Positions 18,945 through 26,998 of a stretch of 64,000 nt of DNA are shown here, in pieces (the stretch's first letter is position 1; each line of letters starts with the position of its first letter). The position numbers were made by a program, and so were the translations under genes. This DNA comes from Campylobacter anatolicus (GTDB lineage Bacteria > Campylobacterota > Campylobacteria > Campylobacterales > Campylobacteraceae): positions 62,001 through 126,000 of the forward strand of contig NZ_JAGSSY010000004.1 of assembly GCF_018145655.1 (NCBI RefSeq). Direction: 5' to 3'. The notes under the pieces are model-generated. The model saw only the letters and a list, made by a program, of their open reading frames with translations. It had not been told where the DNA came from and made no database searches.

Positions 18945-21047
18945 ATGAGATCTATACTAAAACGAGATGGAACAAAACAGGACTTTGTCGCATACAAGAT
19001 AGTTGATGCGATCAAAAAAGCGTTTGAGAGTGAAAACACGCCCTATGATGAGCGAATTTTTACCAACGTAGTGCAAGATATATTTCAAAATCAAGCCGCT
19101 ATCAGTGTTGAGGACGTGCAAGATGCGATAGAAAAGGAGCTATTTGCGGCTGGGTATTTTGATGTAATGAAAAGCTTTATGCTCTATCGCCATACACACA
19201 AAATGCAACGCGAACAAGTCCTTGGGCTAAGCGAAGATACGACATACATAAACTCAACTCAAACGATAAATGAGTATATAAACGGTACCGACTGGCGTAT
19301 CTCGGCAAACTCAAACACTAGCTACTCAAATGCTGGACTTATCAACAATACCGCCGGCAAAGTTATAGCAAATTTCTGGCTCGATAAGGTTTATAGTAAA
19401 GAAGAGGGTTTAGCTCACAGAAATGGCGAGTATCACATACACGACCTTGACTGTTTAACTGGCTATTGTGCTGGTTGGTCACTACGTGCATTATTAAACG
19501 AAGGCTTTAACGGCGTCCGTGGACGTGTAGAGAGCAGACCGCCAAAGCACTTCCGAGAGGCGTTAAGCCAGATGGCAAATTTTCTTGGAATTTTACAAAG
19601 CGAGTGGGCTGGAGCACAGGCATTTTCTAGCTTTGATACATACTTAGCACCATATGTTTTTAAAGATAATCTAAGCGATACAGAGATAAAAAAAGCAATC
19701 ACAAGCTTTATCTTCAACCTAAATGTCCCTGCACGCTGGGGACAAAGCCCATTTACTAACGTTACTATTGATATCACCTGCCCTACTGACTTAAAAGATC
19801 AGATACCTACATCAAGCGATATGCATCTTTTTTCAAATTTGAACGATGAAAACGCTTTAAAACGTGCAAAAGAACGTGGACGGGCGAAACTTGTAGATAT
19901 GACTTATGGCGACTTTGAGCCTGAGATGGCACGAATTGACAAGGCATTTTATGAGATTTTGACTGAAGGCGATAAATGCTCTCAGCCATTTACATTTCCG
20001 ATACCAACAGTAAATATCACAGAAGATTTTGACTGGGATAGCGAAATAGCTGATGTGTTATTTGAAAATACCGCCAAAATGGGCTCAAGCTACTTTCAAA
20101 ATTTCATAGGCTCTCAATATATCACCGATGAAAATGGCAACCGTATACCAAATGAAAAAGCCTACAAACCAGGGCATGTCCGCTCTATGTGCTGTCGATT
20201 GCAGCTTGATCTTAGAGAGTTACTAAAACGTGGTGGCGGTCTATTTGGCTCAGCTGAGATGACTGGTTCAATCGGTGTGGTAACTATAAATTTAGCACGT
20301 CTTGGCTATCTTTATAAGGGCGATAAAAAGGGACTTTACAACCATCTCATACACCTTTTAAATTTAGCCAAATCAACTCTAGAAAAGAAGCGTAAATTTA
20401 TACAAGAGATGTATGATCGTGGACTTTATCCATACACAGCACGCTATTTAAAACATTTTAATAATCATTTTAGCACGATCGGCATAAACGGAATGAATGA
20501 GCTTTTACGAAATTTCACAGATGATAAAGAGAATATTTCCACTGAATTTGGTCGTGCATTTGCCTTAGAGATGGTTGAGTTTTTGCGTGGCAAAATTCGC
20601 GAATTTCAAGAAAGCACGGGCAACCTTTATAATCTCGAGGCCACTCCGGCCGAAGGTACCACATATCGCTTTGCAAAAGAGGATAAAAAACGTTACCCAG
20701 ACATAATCCAAGCTGGAATGGATGAAAATATCTACTACACAAACTCAACGCAACTTCCAGCAAATTTCACAGATGATGCCTACGAGGCACTTGATCTGCA
20801 AGATGAACTTCAAAGTGCCTATACTGGCGGAACAGTCTTTCACCTGTATATGAAAGAGCGTATCAGCTCACCAAAAGCGTGTAAAAATTTAGTGAGGTCA
20901 ATACTACAAAACTACAAACTGCCATACATCACGATAACACCGGTATTTAGCGTGTGTAAAAAGCATGGATATATCGCTGGAGAGCATGAGTTTTGCCCTA
21001 TCTGCGATGCCGAGCTAGTGGCTGAGATCAAAAAATGTAAGTGCTAA
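18945..21047 (+). CDS. nrdD: Anaerobic ribonucleoside-triphosphate reductase, catalytic chain lacking its glycyl-radical tail
   Basis: This 700-residue class III reductase makes dNTPs without oxygen. An ATP-cone fills residues 1-90. The core has NNTAGKVIANFW, NGEYHIHDLD, SMCCRLQLDLRE and GSIGVVTINLARLG. The C-terminus carries zinc-site cysteines (VCKKHG and FCPICD) and ends with KKCKC. Family members normally continue for about 50 residues with an RVxGYL glycyl-radical loop; here the frame stops at 21045. The missing part is encoded by the next ORF, 18 bases on. Confidence 0.93.
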   Translation: MRSILKRDGTKQDFVAYKIVDAIKKAFESENTPYDERIFTNVVQDIFQNQAAISVEDVQDAIEKELFAAGYFDVMKSFMLYRHTHKMQREQVLGLSEDTTYINSTQTINEYINGTDWRISANSNTSYSNAGLINNTAGKVIANFWLDKVYSKEEGLAHRNGEYHIHDLDCLTGYCAGWSLRALLNEGFNGVRGRVESRPPKHFREALSQMANFLGILQSEWAGAQAFSSFDTYLAPYVFKDNLSDTEIKKAITSFIFNLNVPARWGQSPFTNVTIDITCPTDLKDQIPTSSDMHLFSNLNDENALKRAKERGRAKLVDMTYGDFEPEMARIDKAFYEILTEGDKCSQPFTFPIPTVNITEDFDWDSEIADVLFENTAKMGSSYFQNFIGSQYITDENGNRIPNEKAYKPGHVRSMCCRLQLDLRELLKRGGGLFGSAEMTGSIGVVTINLARLGYLYKGDKKGLYNHLIHLLNLAKSTLEKKRKFIQEMYDRGLYPYTARYLKHFNNHFSTIGINGMNELLRNFTDDKENISTEFGRAFALEMVEFLRGKIREFQESTGNLYNLEATPAEGTTYRFAKEDKKRYPDIIQAGMDENIYYTNSTQLPANFTDDAYEALDLQDELQSAYTGGTVFHLYMKERISSPKACKNLVRSILQNYKLPYITITPVFSVCKKHGYIAGEHEFCPICDAELVAEIKKCKC

Positions 21048-21064
21048 TAATCAAAGGAGAAAAA

Positions 21065-21238
21065 ATGAGTGAAAAAGAAATTTTAGAGCAGATGAGTGAT
21101 AAACGCACAAGATGCGTAGTATATACGCGTGTTATGGGCTATCACCGCCCTGTTGAGAGCTTTAACCTAGGTAAAAAGGGCGAACACAAAGAACGCGTTA
21201 AATTTGACGAATGCGTAAGTATCTGCCAAAAAGCCTAA
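21065..21238 (+). CDS. Separate glycyl-radical subunit of the class III ribonucleotide reductase
   Basis: This is a 57-residue protein. Residues 22-28 are RVMGYHR, and FNLGKKGEHKERVKF follows near 33-47. That matches the NrdD C-terminal pattern of an RVxGY loop, FNxGK and a basic helix; Gly25 would be the radical site. I chose the ATG at 21065 because aaaggagaaaaa lies just before it; an upstream GTG at 21041 has no such site. The reading frame differs from nrdD and has its own ribosome site. It is therefore a second polypeptide, analogous to the YfiD/GrcA spare part for pyruvate formate-lyase. Confidence 0.85.
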   Translation: MSEKEILEQMSDKRTRCVVYTRVMGYHRPVESFNLGKKGEHKERVKFDECVSICQKA

Positions 21239-21246
21239 ACTAGCCA

Positions 21247-21288
21247 AGTTTGGTGGCAGTCGCAATTTCTATGCAAAGCCACCAAACT
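21247..21288 (+). promoter_or_regulatory. Stem-loop between glycyl-radical gene and nrdG
   Basis: Perfect 11-base arms agtttggtggc and gccaccaaact enclose a 20-base loop. The next gene starts 16 bases later. It may attenuate or protect the mRNA so that the activase is made at a lower level than the reductase. Confidence 0.5.
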
Positions 21289-21304
21289 CTTTATAAGGAA
21301 AAAT

Positions 21305-21982
21305 TTGCGATATCCCATACACAGTATAACTCCATTTACTACACTTGATTATCCTGATGAGATCGCTGCTATAGCGTGGTTTGCAGGGTGCAATATGCGT
21401 TGTGCCTACTGCTATAACGTAGATGTAGTAATGAGTAGCGGTAGTATAAGTGGCGATGAGTTTTGTAAATTTTTAAACAAGCGTGTGGGAAAACTTAGTG
21501 GTATCGTTTTTAGCGGTGGCGAATGCACCTTAAATACGGCATTTTTACCATTAGCTCGTGAGGTTAAGCAGCGTGGATTTTTACTCAAAGTTGATACAAA
21601 CGGTTCAAATTTACATATGTTAAAAACTGCGATAGATGAGAGTTTGATTGATTACATTGCACTTGATTTTAAGGCTTTAAAGCATAAATTTAAAGCTATA
21701 ACTGGCTCTAATTTATATGATAAATTTATTGCCACACTTGAGTTTTTGTTAAGTATAAAATTTAAATTTGAGGTCCGAACGACGCTTCATTTTGACCTTT
21801 TAGATGAAAGTGACATCTCGCAAATGGCTCAAATTTTAAGAAAAATGGGTTATGAGGGTAAGTATTTTTTACAGAAATTTTTAGATACTGGCTCAAATTT
21901 TGGCTCACTGAATAATGCTAAAAATAGTTTTGATATAGAAAAAATCATCTCACCGATACCGATAAAACTACGAAATTTTTAA
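21305..21982 (+). CDS. nrdG: Anaerobic ribonucleotide reductase activase (radical SAM)
   Basis: It reduces SAM to generate the glycyl radical on the class III reductase. The 4Fe-4S motif CNMRCAYC lies at residues 30-37 and FSGGECTLN near 75. The length of 225 residues and the YPIHSITPFTTLDYPDEIA N-terminus fit the pyruvate formate-lyase activase/NrdG group. The start is TTG with aagga upstream. It forms an operon with nrdD and the small glycyl-radical gene. Confidence 0.88.
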   Translation: MRYPIHSITPFTTLDYPDEIAAIAWFAGCNMRCAYCYNVDVVMSSGSISGDEFCKFLNKRVGKLSGIVFSGGECTLNTAFLPLAREVKQRGFLLKVDTNGSNLHMLKTAIDESLIDYIALDFKALKHKFKAITGSNLYDKFIATLEFLLSIKFKFEVRTTLHFDLLDESDISQMAQILRKMGYEGKYFLQKFLDTGSNFGSLNNAKNSFDIEKIISPIPIKLRNF

Positions 21983-22359
21983 TAAATTTAATAAAATTTG
22001 CAGAATTAGGCAAGAAATTTGCAGAATCGTTCTATCACTATTATTCAAATAAAGCTATAATTACAGAAATTTATGAGTATGAATCTATAATATAAGTCTG
22101 TGGCATAGCAAAAACCTTAAGTGCACGGAAGTTGGGGCTTTAAGAAATATGGCGATTTTTGCTTCATTGCATTTGTAACTACGAGTAAAGTGTAATTCTA
22201 GCCCAATATTTTTTATATAAAAAAGTCTTTAAAAATTTAAAAGCTTCCTCTTTCGGCAGCTAGCCACTTACACTACTGCGTAGCATAAAATATCGATATT
22301 TGGTAGCTATAGTTTCGCTTATAAACTTATAAAAATTTTGAAAATTTAAAGGAGAAAAA
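21983..22359. other. Intergenic region, no gene recognised
   Basis: This 377-base stretch lies between nrdG and the alcohol dehydrogenase gene. I find no open frame with start signals and no strong inverted repeat. It may contain the promoter of the downstream gene. Confidence 0.5.
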
Positions 22360-23505
22360 ATGAATAATTTTAGTTTTTACAACCCAACTCGTATAGAGTT
22401 TGGTAGAGGTAAAGAAAAAGAGATCGGTAGGTATATGAAGGAGTTTGGTGTAAAAAAGACACTCATCCTATACGGCAGTGAACGTGTGAAAAAAAGCGGT
22501 CTTTTTGACGTAGCAACACAAAGTTTAAAGCAAAATGGTATCGAATTTACCGAGTGCGGTGGTATAAAAAGCAATCCTGTGCTTAGCAAAGTCAATGAAG
22601 CAATCAAAATCGCCAAAGAATTTAGAGCAGATAGCGTATTAGCAATCGGTGGCGGTTCAGTGCTTGATAGTGCAAAAGCAGTCGCAGCAGGAGCCTGTTA
22701 TGATAGCGATGTTTGGGACTTTTTTACAGGTAAAAGCCCAAGCAAAGCTTTAGCAATTTTTGACATTATCACACTAGCTGCGACTGGCTCTGAGATGAAT
22801 AGTTGTGGGGTCGTAACCAAAGAGGAAACTCGCCAGAAATATCCCATAGACGCACCTTGTTTATATCCTAAAGTCTCTATCATAAATCCTGAACTTCAAG
22901 CGAGTGTAAGTCGTGAGTATCTGGTCTATTCAGCCTCTGATATCATCGCACATAGCATAGAGGGATACTTCACCGCAGATATGCAACCACAAATCATCAA
23001 CGCATACATAGAAGCAAATATAAAAACAGTCATAAAAACGACTGAAATTTTACTTGCTGATCCTAGCGATTATAATGCAAGAGCGGAGTTTGCATGGGCT
23101 GCGACTATGGCATTAAATGGTCTAACATACGTTGGCACAGCAGGTTATAGCTATCCAAATCATATGATAGAACACGCAATGAGTGCTGTAACTGACTGTG
23201 CACATGGGGCTGGATTGTCTGTTGTTATGCCTGCATGGATGAAGTGGCAAAAACACAATAAACTGGCTGCATTTGAGAGATTTGGGCGTGAAGTGTTTGG
23301 AGTAAACGGTGCAGACGCTGGCATAGAATCACTTAAAGAATGGTTTGATAAGATCGGCACTCCAACAACACTATCACAGCTAAATATTGATGATAAAATT
23401 TTAAGTGAGATTATCGCAGTTGCAGAGCAAAACTCAAAAGATTGGGGTATGAGCAAAACATATACTAAAGAGGCGATAACTAAGATATTTTCATTAGCAA
23501 AGTGA
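22360..23505 (+). CDS. Iron-containing alcohol dehydrogenase
   Basis: This 381-residue protein of the group III metal-dependent dehydrogenases resembles butanol dehydrogenase and YqhD. IGGGSVLDSAKAVA near residue 97 is the NAD(P)-binding motif. The metal ligands are the Asp and His of SASDIIAHSIEGYF and the two His of NHMIEHAMSAVTDCAHGAG. It probably reduces aldehydes with NADPH or NADH; the substrate is not evident. A ggaga ribosome site precedes the ATG. Confidence 0.9.
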   Translation: MNNFSFYNPTRIEFGRGKEKEIGRYMKEFGVKKTLILYGSERVKKSGLFDVATQSLKQNGIEFTECGGIKSNPVLSKVNEAIKIAKEFRADSVLAIGGGSVLDSAKAVAAGACYDSDVWDFFTGKSPSKALAIFDIITLAATGSEMNSCGVVTKEETRQKYPIDAPCLYPKVSIINPELQASVSREYLVYSASDIIAHSIEGYFTADMQPQIINAYIEANIKTVIKTTEILLADPSDYNARAEFAWAATMALNGLTYVGTAGYSYPNHMIEHAMSAVTDCAHGAGLSVVMPAWMKWQKHNKLAAFERFGREVFGVNGADAGIESLKEWFDKIGTPTTLSQLNIDDKILSEIIAVAEQNSKDWGMSKTYTKEAITKIFSLAK

Positions 23506-23513
23506 TTAAATTT

Positions 23514-23535
23514 AAAGCGGACTATCATCCGCTTT
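23514..23535 (+). terminator. Stem-loop after the alcohol dehydrogenase gene
   Basis: Arms aaagcgga and tccgcttt pair perfectly around ctatca, eight bases after the stop codon. There is little T tract, so termination strength is uncertain. Confidence 0.5.
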
Positions 23536-23715
23536 AGCCCCAAACAGATAGTAAAAATAAAACAAACTAGCCCTATACCTTAAAGACACTATAATCATCT
23601 ATCACCAACAAAGATCTATATACCCAAATGACACCTACAACTCATAGATAAAGGCTGTAAATTTTTCTTTATTAAAGCTTAAAAGTTCGGTCATAAAGCT
23701 ATTATTTCTATCTTT

Positions 23716-24795
23716 TTAATTATAAATTTTTTTTAAATTTTCAAGCTTAGCACTTGCGTTTAGAACCAGCATATCAGCTATGACTAGCCTTATCATCGCA
23801 GTGGCTACTACGCTTCCACGCACACCTATACAAGGATCGTGGCGTCCACGAAGCTCAAAACTAACTGCTTCACCTTTTAAATTTATCGTACGTTGCTCTT
23901 TAAAAATAGACGGGGTAGGCTTAAAATAGCTCTTTAAAACGATCTCATTTCCGTTACTCATACCACCTAAGATTCCTCCTGCATGGTTACTCAGAAAGCC
24001 ATCTACACCCATCTCATCGTTATTTTGTGAGCCATACATTTGGCTGGTTTTCACGCCATCACCTATCTCAACGGCTTTAACGCCATTTATCCCCATCAAA
24101 GCTGAAGCCAAAACTGCATCCAGCCTATCATAAAGCCCCTCGCCAAGCCCCGTAGGCACACCATTGATAATGCTAAGCACGGACGCACCAACACTATCGT
24201 GAGCCTCACGAGCGGACATTATCTCACACTTTAAAGCCTCTTCGTTACCAAGTGCGAAAATCTCAGAATTCATAGCCAAATCAAAATCAGCATCCTTTAA
24301 ATTTGAGACCGCTAATACTTTACCAATACTTAAAATACCGCTTTTTACGCTTATATTAAACTCATTTAAAAGCATTTGAGCAAACGCTCCACCAGCTACA
24401 CGCACAGCTGTCTCTCTAGCACTTGCCCTGCCACCACCACGATGATCTCTTATGCCAAATTTATTAAAATATGTAAAATCAGCGTGTCCAGGTCGGAAAA
24501 TCTCACGTAAATTATCATAATCATTTGATTTTTGATTAGCGTTAAATATCGCAAATCCTATCGGCGTACCAGTACTAATACCTTCAAACACACCGCTAAA
24601 AATTTCAATATTATCGCTCTCATCACGAGCAGTGGCAAATTTATTTCGTCCAGGTCTACGACGGTCAAGCTCACTTTGTAAAAACTCAGTGTCTATTCTC
24701 ACACCAGCAGGTAATCCATCTAATACTCCGCCAATAGCTACACCATGACTCTCACCAAAGCTTGTTAAGGTCAGTTTTTGTCCGAAAGTATTCAA
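23716..24795 (-). CDS. aroC: Chorismate synthase
   Basis: This is the last step of the shikimate pathway, converting EPSP to chorismate with reduced flavin. The signatures are GESHGVAIGGVLDGLPAG, RRPGRNKFATARDE and HRGGGRASARETA, and RGRHDPCIGVRG lies near the C-terminus. The length of 359 residues is normal. It heads leftward at the end of the run LapB-like, rnhA, rnc, aroC. Confidence 0.97.
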   Translation of the reverse strand: MNTFGQKLTLTSFGESHGVAIGGVLDGLPAGVRIDTEFLQSELDRRRPGRNKFATARDESDNIEIFSGVFEGISTGTPIGFAIFNANQKSNDYDNLREIFRPGHADFTYFNKFGIRDHRGGGRASARETAVRVAGGAFAQMLLNEFNISVKSGILSIGKVLAVSNLKDADFDLAMNSEIFALGNEEALKCEIMSAREAHDSVGASVLSIINGVPTGLGEGLYDRLDAVLASALMGINGVKAVEIGDGVKTSQMYGSQNNDEMGVDGFLSNHAGGILGGMSNGNEIVLKSYFKPTPSIFKEQRTINLKGEAVSFELRGRHDPCIGVRGSVVATAMIRLVIADMLVLNASAKLENLKKIYN

Positions 24796-24803
24796 ATTTT
24801 ATC

Positions 24804-25475
24804 CTATTTTTTGATTTTATCTAAGGCAATTTTAGCAGCTAACTGCTGAGCCTCTTTTTTAGAACTACCGATTGCACGTGAAATTTCATGCTCGTTAAGT
24901 AGCAAGGCTATCTCAAACTCTTTTTTATGATCAGGACCATAGCTACGTACCAGCTCATACACAGGTGTTACGCCCAAATTTGCTTGAGTAATCTCTTGAA
25001 GTGCTGTTTTATAGTCCTTTGCAAGGTGCGAAAAATCAATCTTTGGATAGCAAAGTTCAAGTAGCTTAACCGCTATCTCACGCACAGTTTCAAGCCCAGC
25101 TTCTAGATACACAGCCCCCATAATCGCTTCAAATGCATCGCTAAGTAAACTTGGTTTTTCACGTCCACCATTGTGAGCCTCAGCCACACTAAGGTGAATA
25201 TACTCACCTAAATTTAAATGTCGTGCCATATTTGCAAAGCTCTTTTCATTCACAAGTGCAGCTCTAAGCTTACTCATATCGCCCTCATTTGTCTTTGTAA
25301 ATTTTTTAAATAGATACTCTCCAACTATAAGATCCATAACCGCATCGCCCAAAAACTCAAGTCGTTCGTTGCTATAAGGCAGTTTTGTACTTTTATGTGT
25401 TAAAGCTTCATTTAAGGTCTTAATATCTTTAAATTTATAGCCTAATCTCACTTGTAAATCATCTAAATTTTTCAT
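24804..25475 (-). CDS. rnc: Ribonuclease III
   Basis: It cleaves double-stranded RNA, including the rRNA precursor. The catalytic signature NERLEFLGDAVMDLIVGEYL lies at about residues 36-55. A second acidic cluster is at DAFEAIMGAVYLE. The double-stranded RNA-binding domain takes up the last 70 residues and ends in KKEAQQLAAKIAL. The ATG overlaps the rnhA stop by four bases. Confidence 0.97.
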   Translation of the reverse strand: MKNLDDLQVRLGYKFKDIKTLNEALTHKSTKLPYSNERLEFLGDAVMDLIVGEYLFKKFTKTNEGDMSKLRAALVNEKSFANMARHLNLGEYIHLSVAEAHNGGREKPSLLSDAFEAIMGAVYLEAGLETVREIAVKLLELCYPKIDFSHLAKDYKTALQEITQANLGVTPVYELVRSYGPDHKKEFEIALLLNEHEISRAIGSSKKEAQQLAAKIALDKIKK

Positions 25476-25921
25476 ATATCATACAATCCTTGCTGAAATT
25501 TAATCGCCTCATCTCGTGCCATCGTGTCGCACTCTTCATTTTGCGGATGTCCGTTGTGGGCCTTGATCCAAGTCGCTATAACCTTATGTGAGGCTGATAC
25601 TTGTAGATACTCTTGCCAAAGTGGAGTATTTTTGACATTTTTAAAATTTTTCTTTATCCAGCCAAAGAGCCACCCATTTACGGCATTTGCTACGTATGAG
25701 CTGTCTGTGTGTAGTCGCACCTCACACGGCTCTTTTAATGCTTTTAAACCCTCAATGACAGCGATTAGCTCCATCTGATTATTTGTCGTTTGCTTTGCTC
25801 CACCACTTTGCTTTTTTACTACTTTACCTTTTGCTGTCTCAAACTCCAAGATATACGCCCAACCACCAGGTCCTGGATTATTTAAGCACGAGCCATCACT
25901 AAAAAGCCATACTATTTTCAT
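25472..25921 (-). CDS. rnhA: Ribonuclease HI
   Basis: It degrades the RNA strand of RNA-DNA hybrids. The DEDD residues are visible: Asp in FSDGSCLNNPGPGGWAY, Glu in NNQMELIAVIEGL, Asp in LHTDSSYVANAV, and Asp in the final CDTMARDEA. The length of 149 residues is typical. It overlaps the upstream TPR gene by 23 bases and rnc by four. Confidence 0.96.
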   Translation of the reverse strand: MKIVWLFSDGSCLNNPGPGGWAYILEFETAKGKVVKKQSGGAKQTTNNQMELIAVIEGLKALKEPCEVRLHTDSSYVANAVNGWLFGWIKKNFKNVKNTPLWQEYLQVSASHKVIATWIKAHNGHPQNEECDTMARDEAIKFQQGLYDI

Positions 25922-26936
25922 CAGTTTTCTCTGTTATGTGTGGTAAAATTTTTACACTTCCTAACTCGTGGCAAGACGGACATCGGTAAAAATACATAGG
26001 AAATGAACCTTTGCAGCACTTGCAAACATAGTTAAAGCCCAGCTCAGCTCTGTCATATCCAGCAGAGTTTAAATTTTTAATAACATTTAGCTCAAAGCCC
26101 TTTATCTCACAAGCTTCATCTTCTTTTAAATTTAAAATCCCACGAGCCACAAATACCGCTTTATAGCCATCATTATTTAAATTTATGGGTTGTTTTTGAT
26201 GATAGATTATATCTATTACATCATCTATCGCTGCAAAATCTGAAAATTCTGCTAAACTCAAACCATCTTTAAGCCAAAGTTGCATGGACATGCGTTTAAG
26301 TAAAGCAAAGTCAGTACTAAGGGCTAAAATTTTCTCACTCTTTTCTTTTACGCTTAAGCTCTTATCATCAAGCACTACATTTGCTTTTATGTAAGCCTTT
26401 TGAGCTCTTACATTTACGCCAAGCTCTTCAAGTGAGTTTAGTGCATACAGTGCCTCTTCGTAGTTTTTTAGCTTCTCATCTATCATCGTTAAAAATCTCA
26501 AGGCGTGTTCATTACGTGGTGAGAGCTGCAAGGACTGCAAAAAGACATCATTTGCTCGTTTTAAAAACCCAGCCTTAAAATAGACCTCTCCAAGCTCATC
26601 AAGCACTAGCTCCTTTTCGCTCTTGCTCTTAACCTTTGAAAGTGCGATGAGATAGATACTAATCGCCTTTTCAAAGTCGCCAGTTTTAGCAAATGTTGTA
26701 GCCAACACACTTAGACTACCTACATCAACATCAGTAGCTATCAAAAGCTCTTTGTGAACATCGCTTAGTCCATTTTGACTATCAAATTTTTTGATAAATT
26801 TTTCTATGCGTTTTCTTTCATCTTTGTTTAAGAAAATCCCCCACGCATAGCTTAAAAACGCTATCATCAGCACGATAGCAAGTAGCACGATAAGACTAAA
26901 TATCGGATCTCTATGCTCTATAAAAAATATATCCAC
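25899..26936 (-). CDS. Membrane-anchored TPR protein with C-terminal zinc ribbon, LapB-like
   Basis: This 345-residue protein has an N-terminal membrane helix (IFSLIVLLAIVLMIAFLSYAW area). TPR repeats follow from about 60 to 250, for example EKAISIYLIALSKVKSK and KRANDVFLQSLQLSPRNEHA. A rubredoxin-like end has cysteine pairs in YVCKCCKGSF and YRCPSCHEL. This order of helix, TPRs and rubredoxin domain is that of LapB/YciM. LapB works with FtsH to control LpxC and so lipopolysaccharide synthesis. The orthology is my inference from architecture. Confidence 0.7.
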   Translation of the reverse strand: MDIFFIEHRDPIFSLIVLLAIVLMIAFLSYAWGIFLNKDERKRIEKFIKKFDSQNGLSDVHKELLIATDVDVGSLSVLATTFAKTGDFEKAISIYLIALSKVKSKSEKELVLDELGEVYFKAGFLKRANDVFLQSLQLSPRNEHALRFLTMIDEKLKNYEEALYALNSLEELGVNVRAQKAYIKANVVLDDKSLSVKEKSEKILALSTDFALLKRMSMQLWLKDGLSLAEFSDFAAIDDVIDIIYHQKQPINLNNDGYKAVFVARGILNLKEDEACEIKGFELNVIKNLNSAGYDRAELGFNYVCKCCKGSFPMYFYRCPSCHELGSVKILPHITEKTDENSMAF

Positions 26937-26998
26937 TCTTGCAACTTTAAGTTAAAATTTTACTTGCATTATAGCAAAATGATTGTATAATCTCGCTT

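Noticed and set aside
18945-21238. Fusion of NrdD and the glycyl-radical ORF by programmed frameshift
   Set aside because: The NrdD stop is followed by a good ribosome site and ATG for the small ORF, and I see no slippery heptamer at the junction, so separate translation is more likely.
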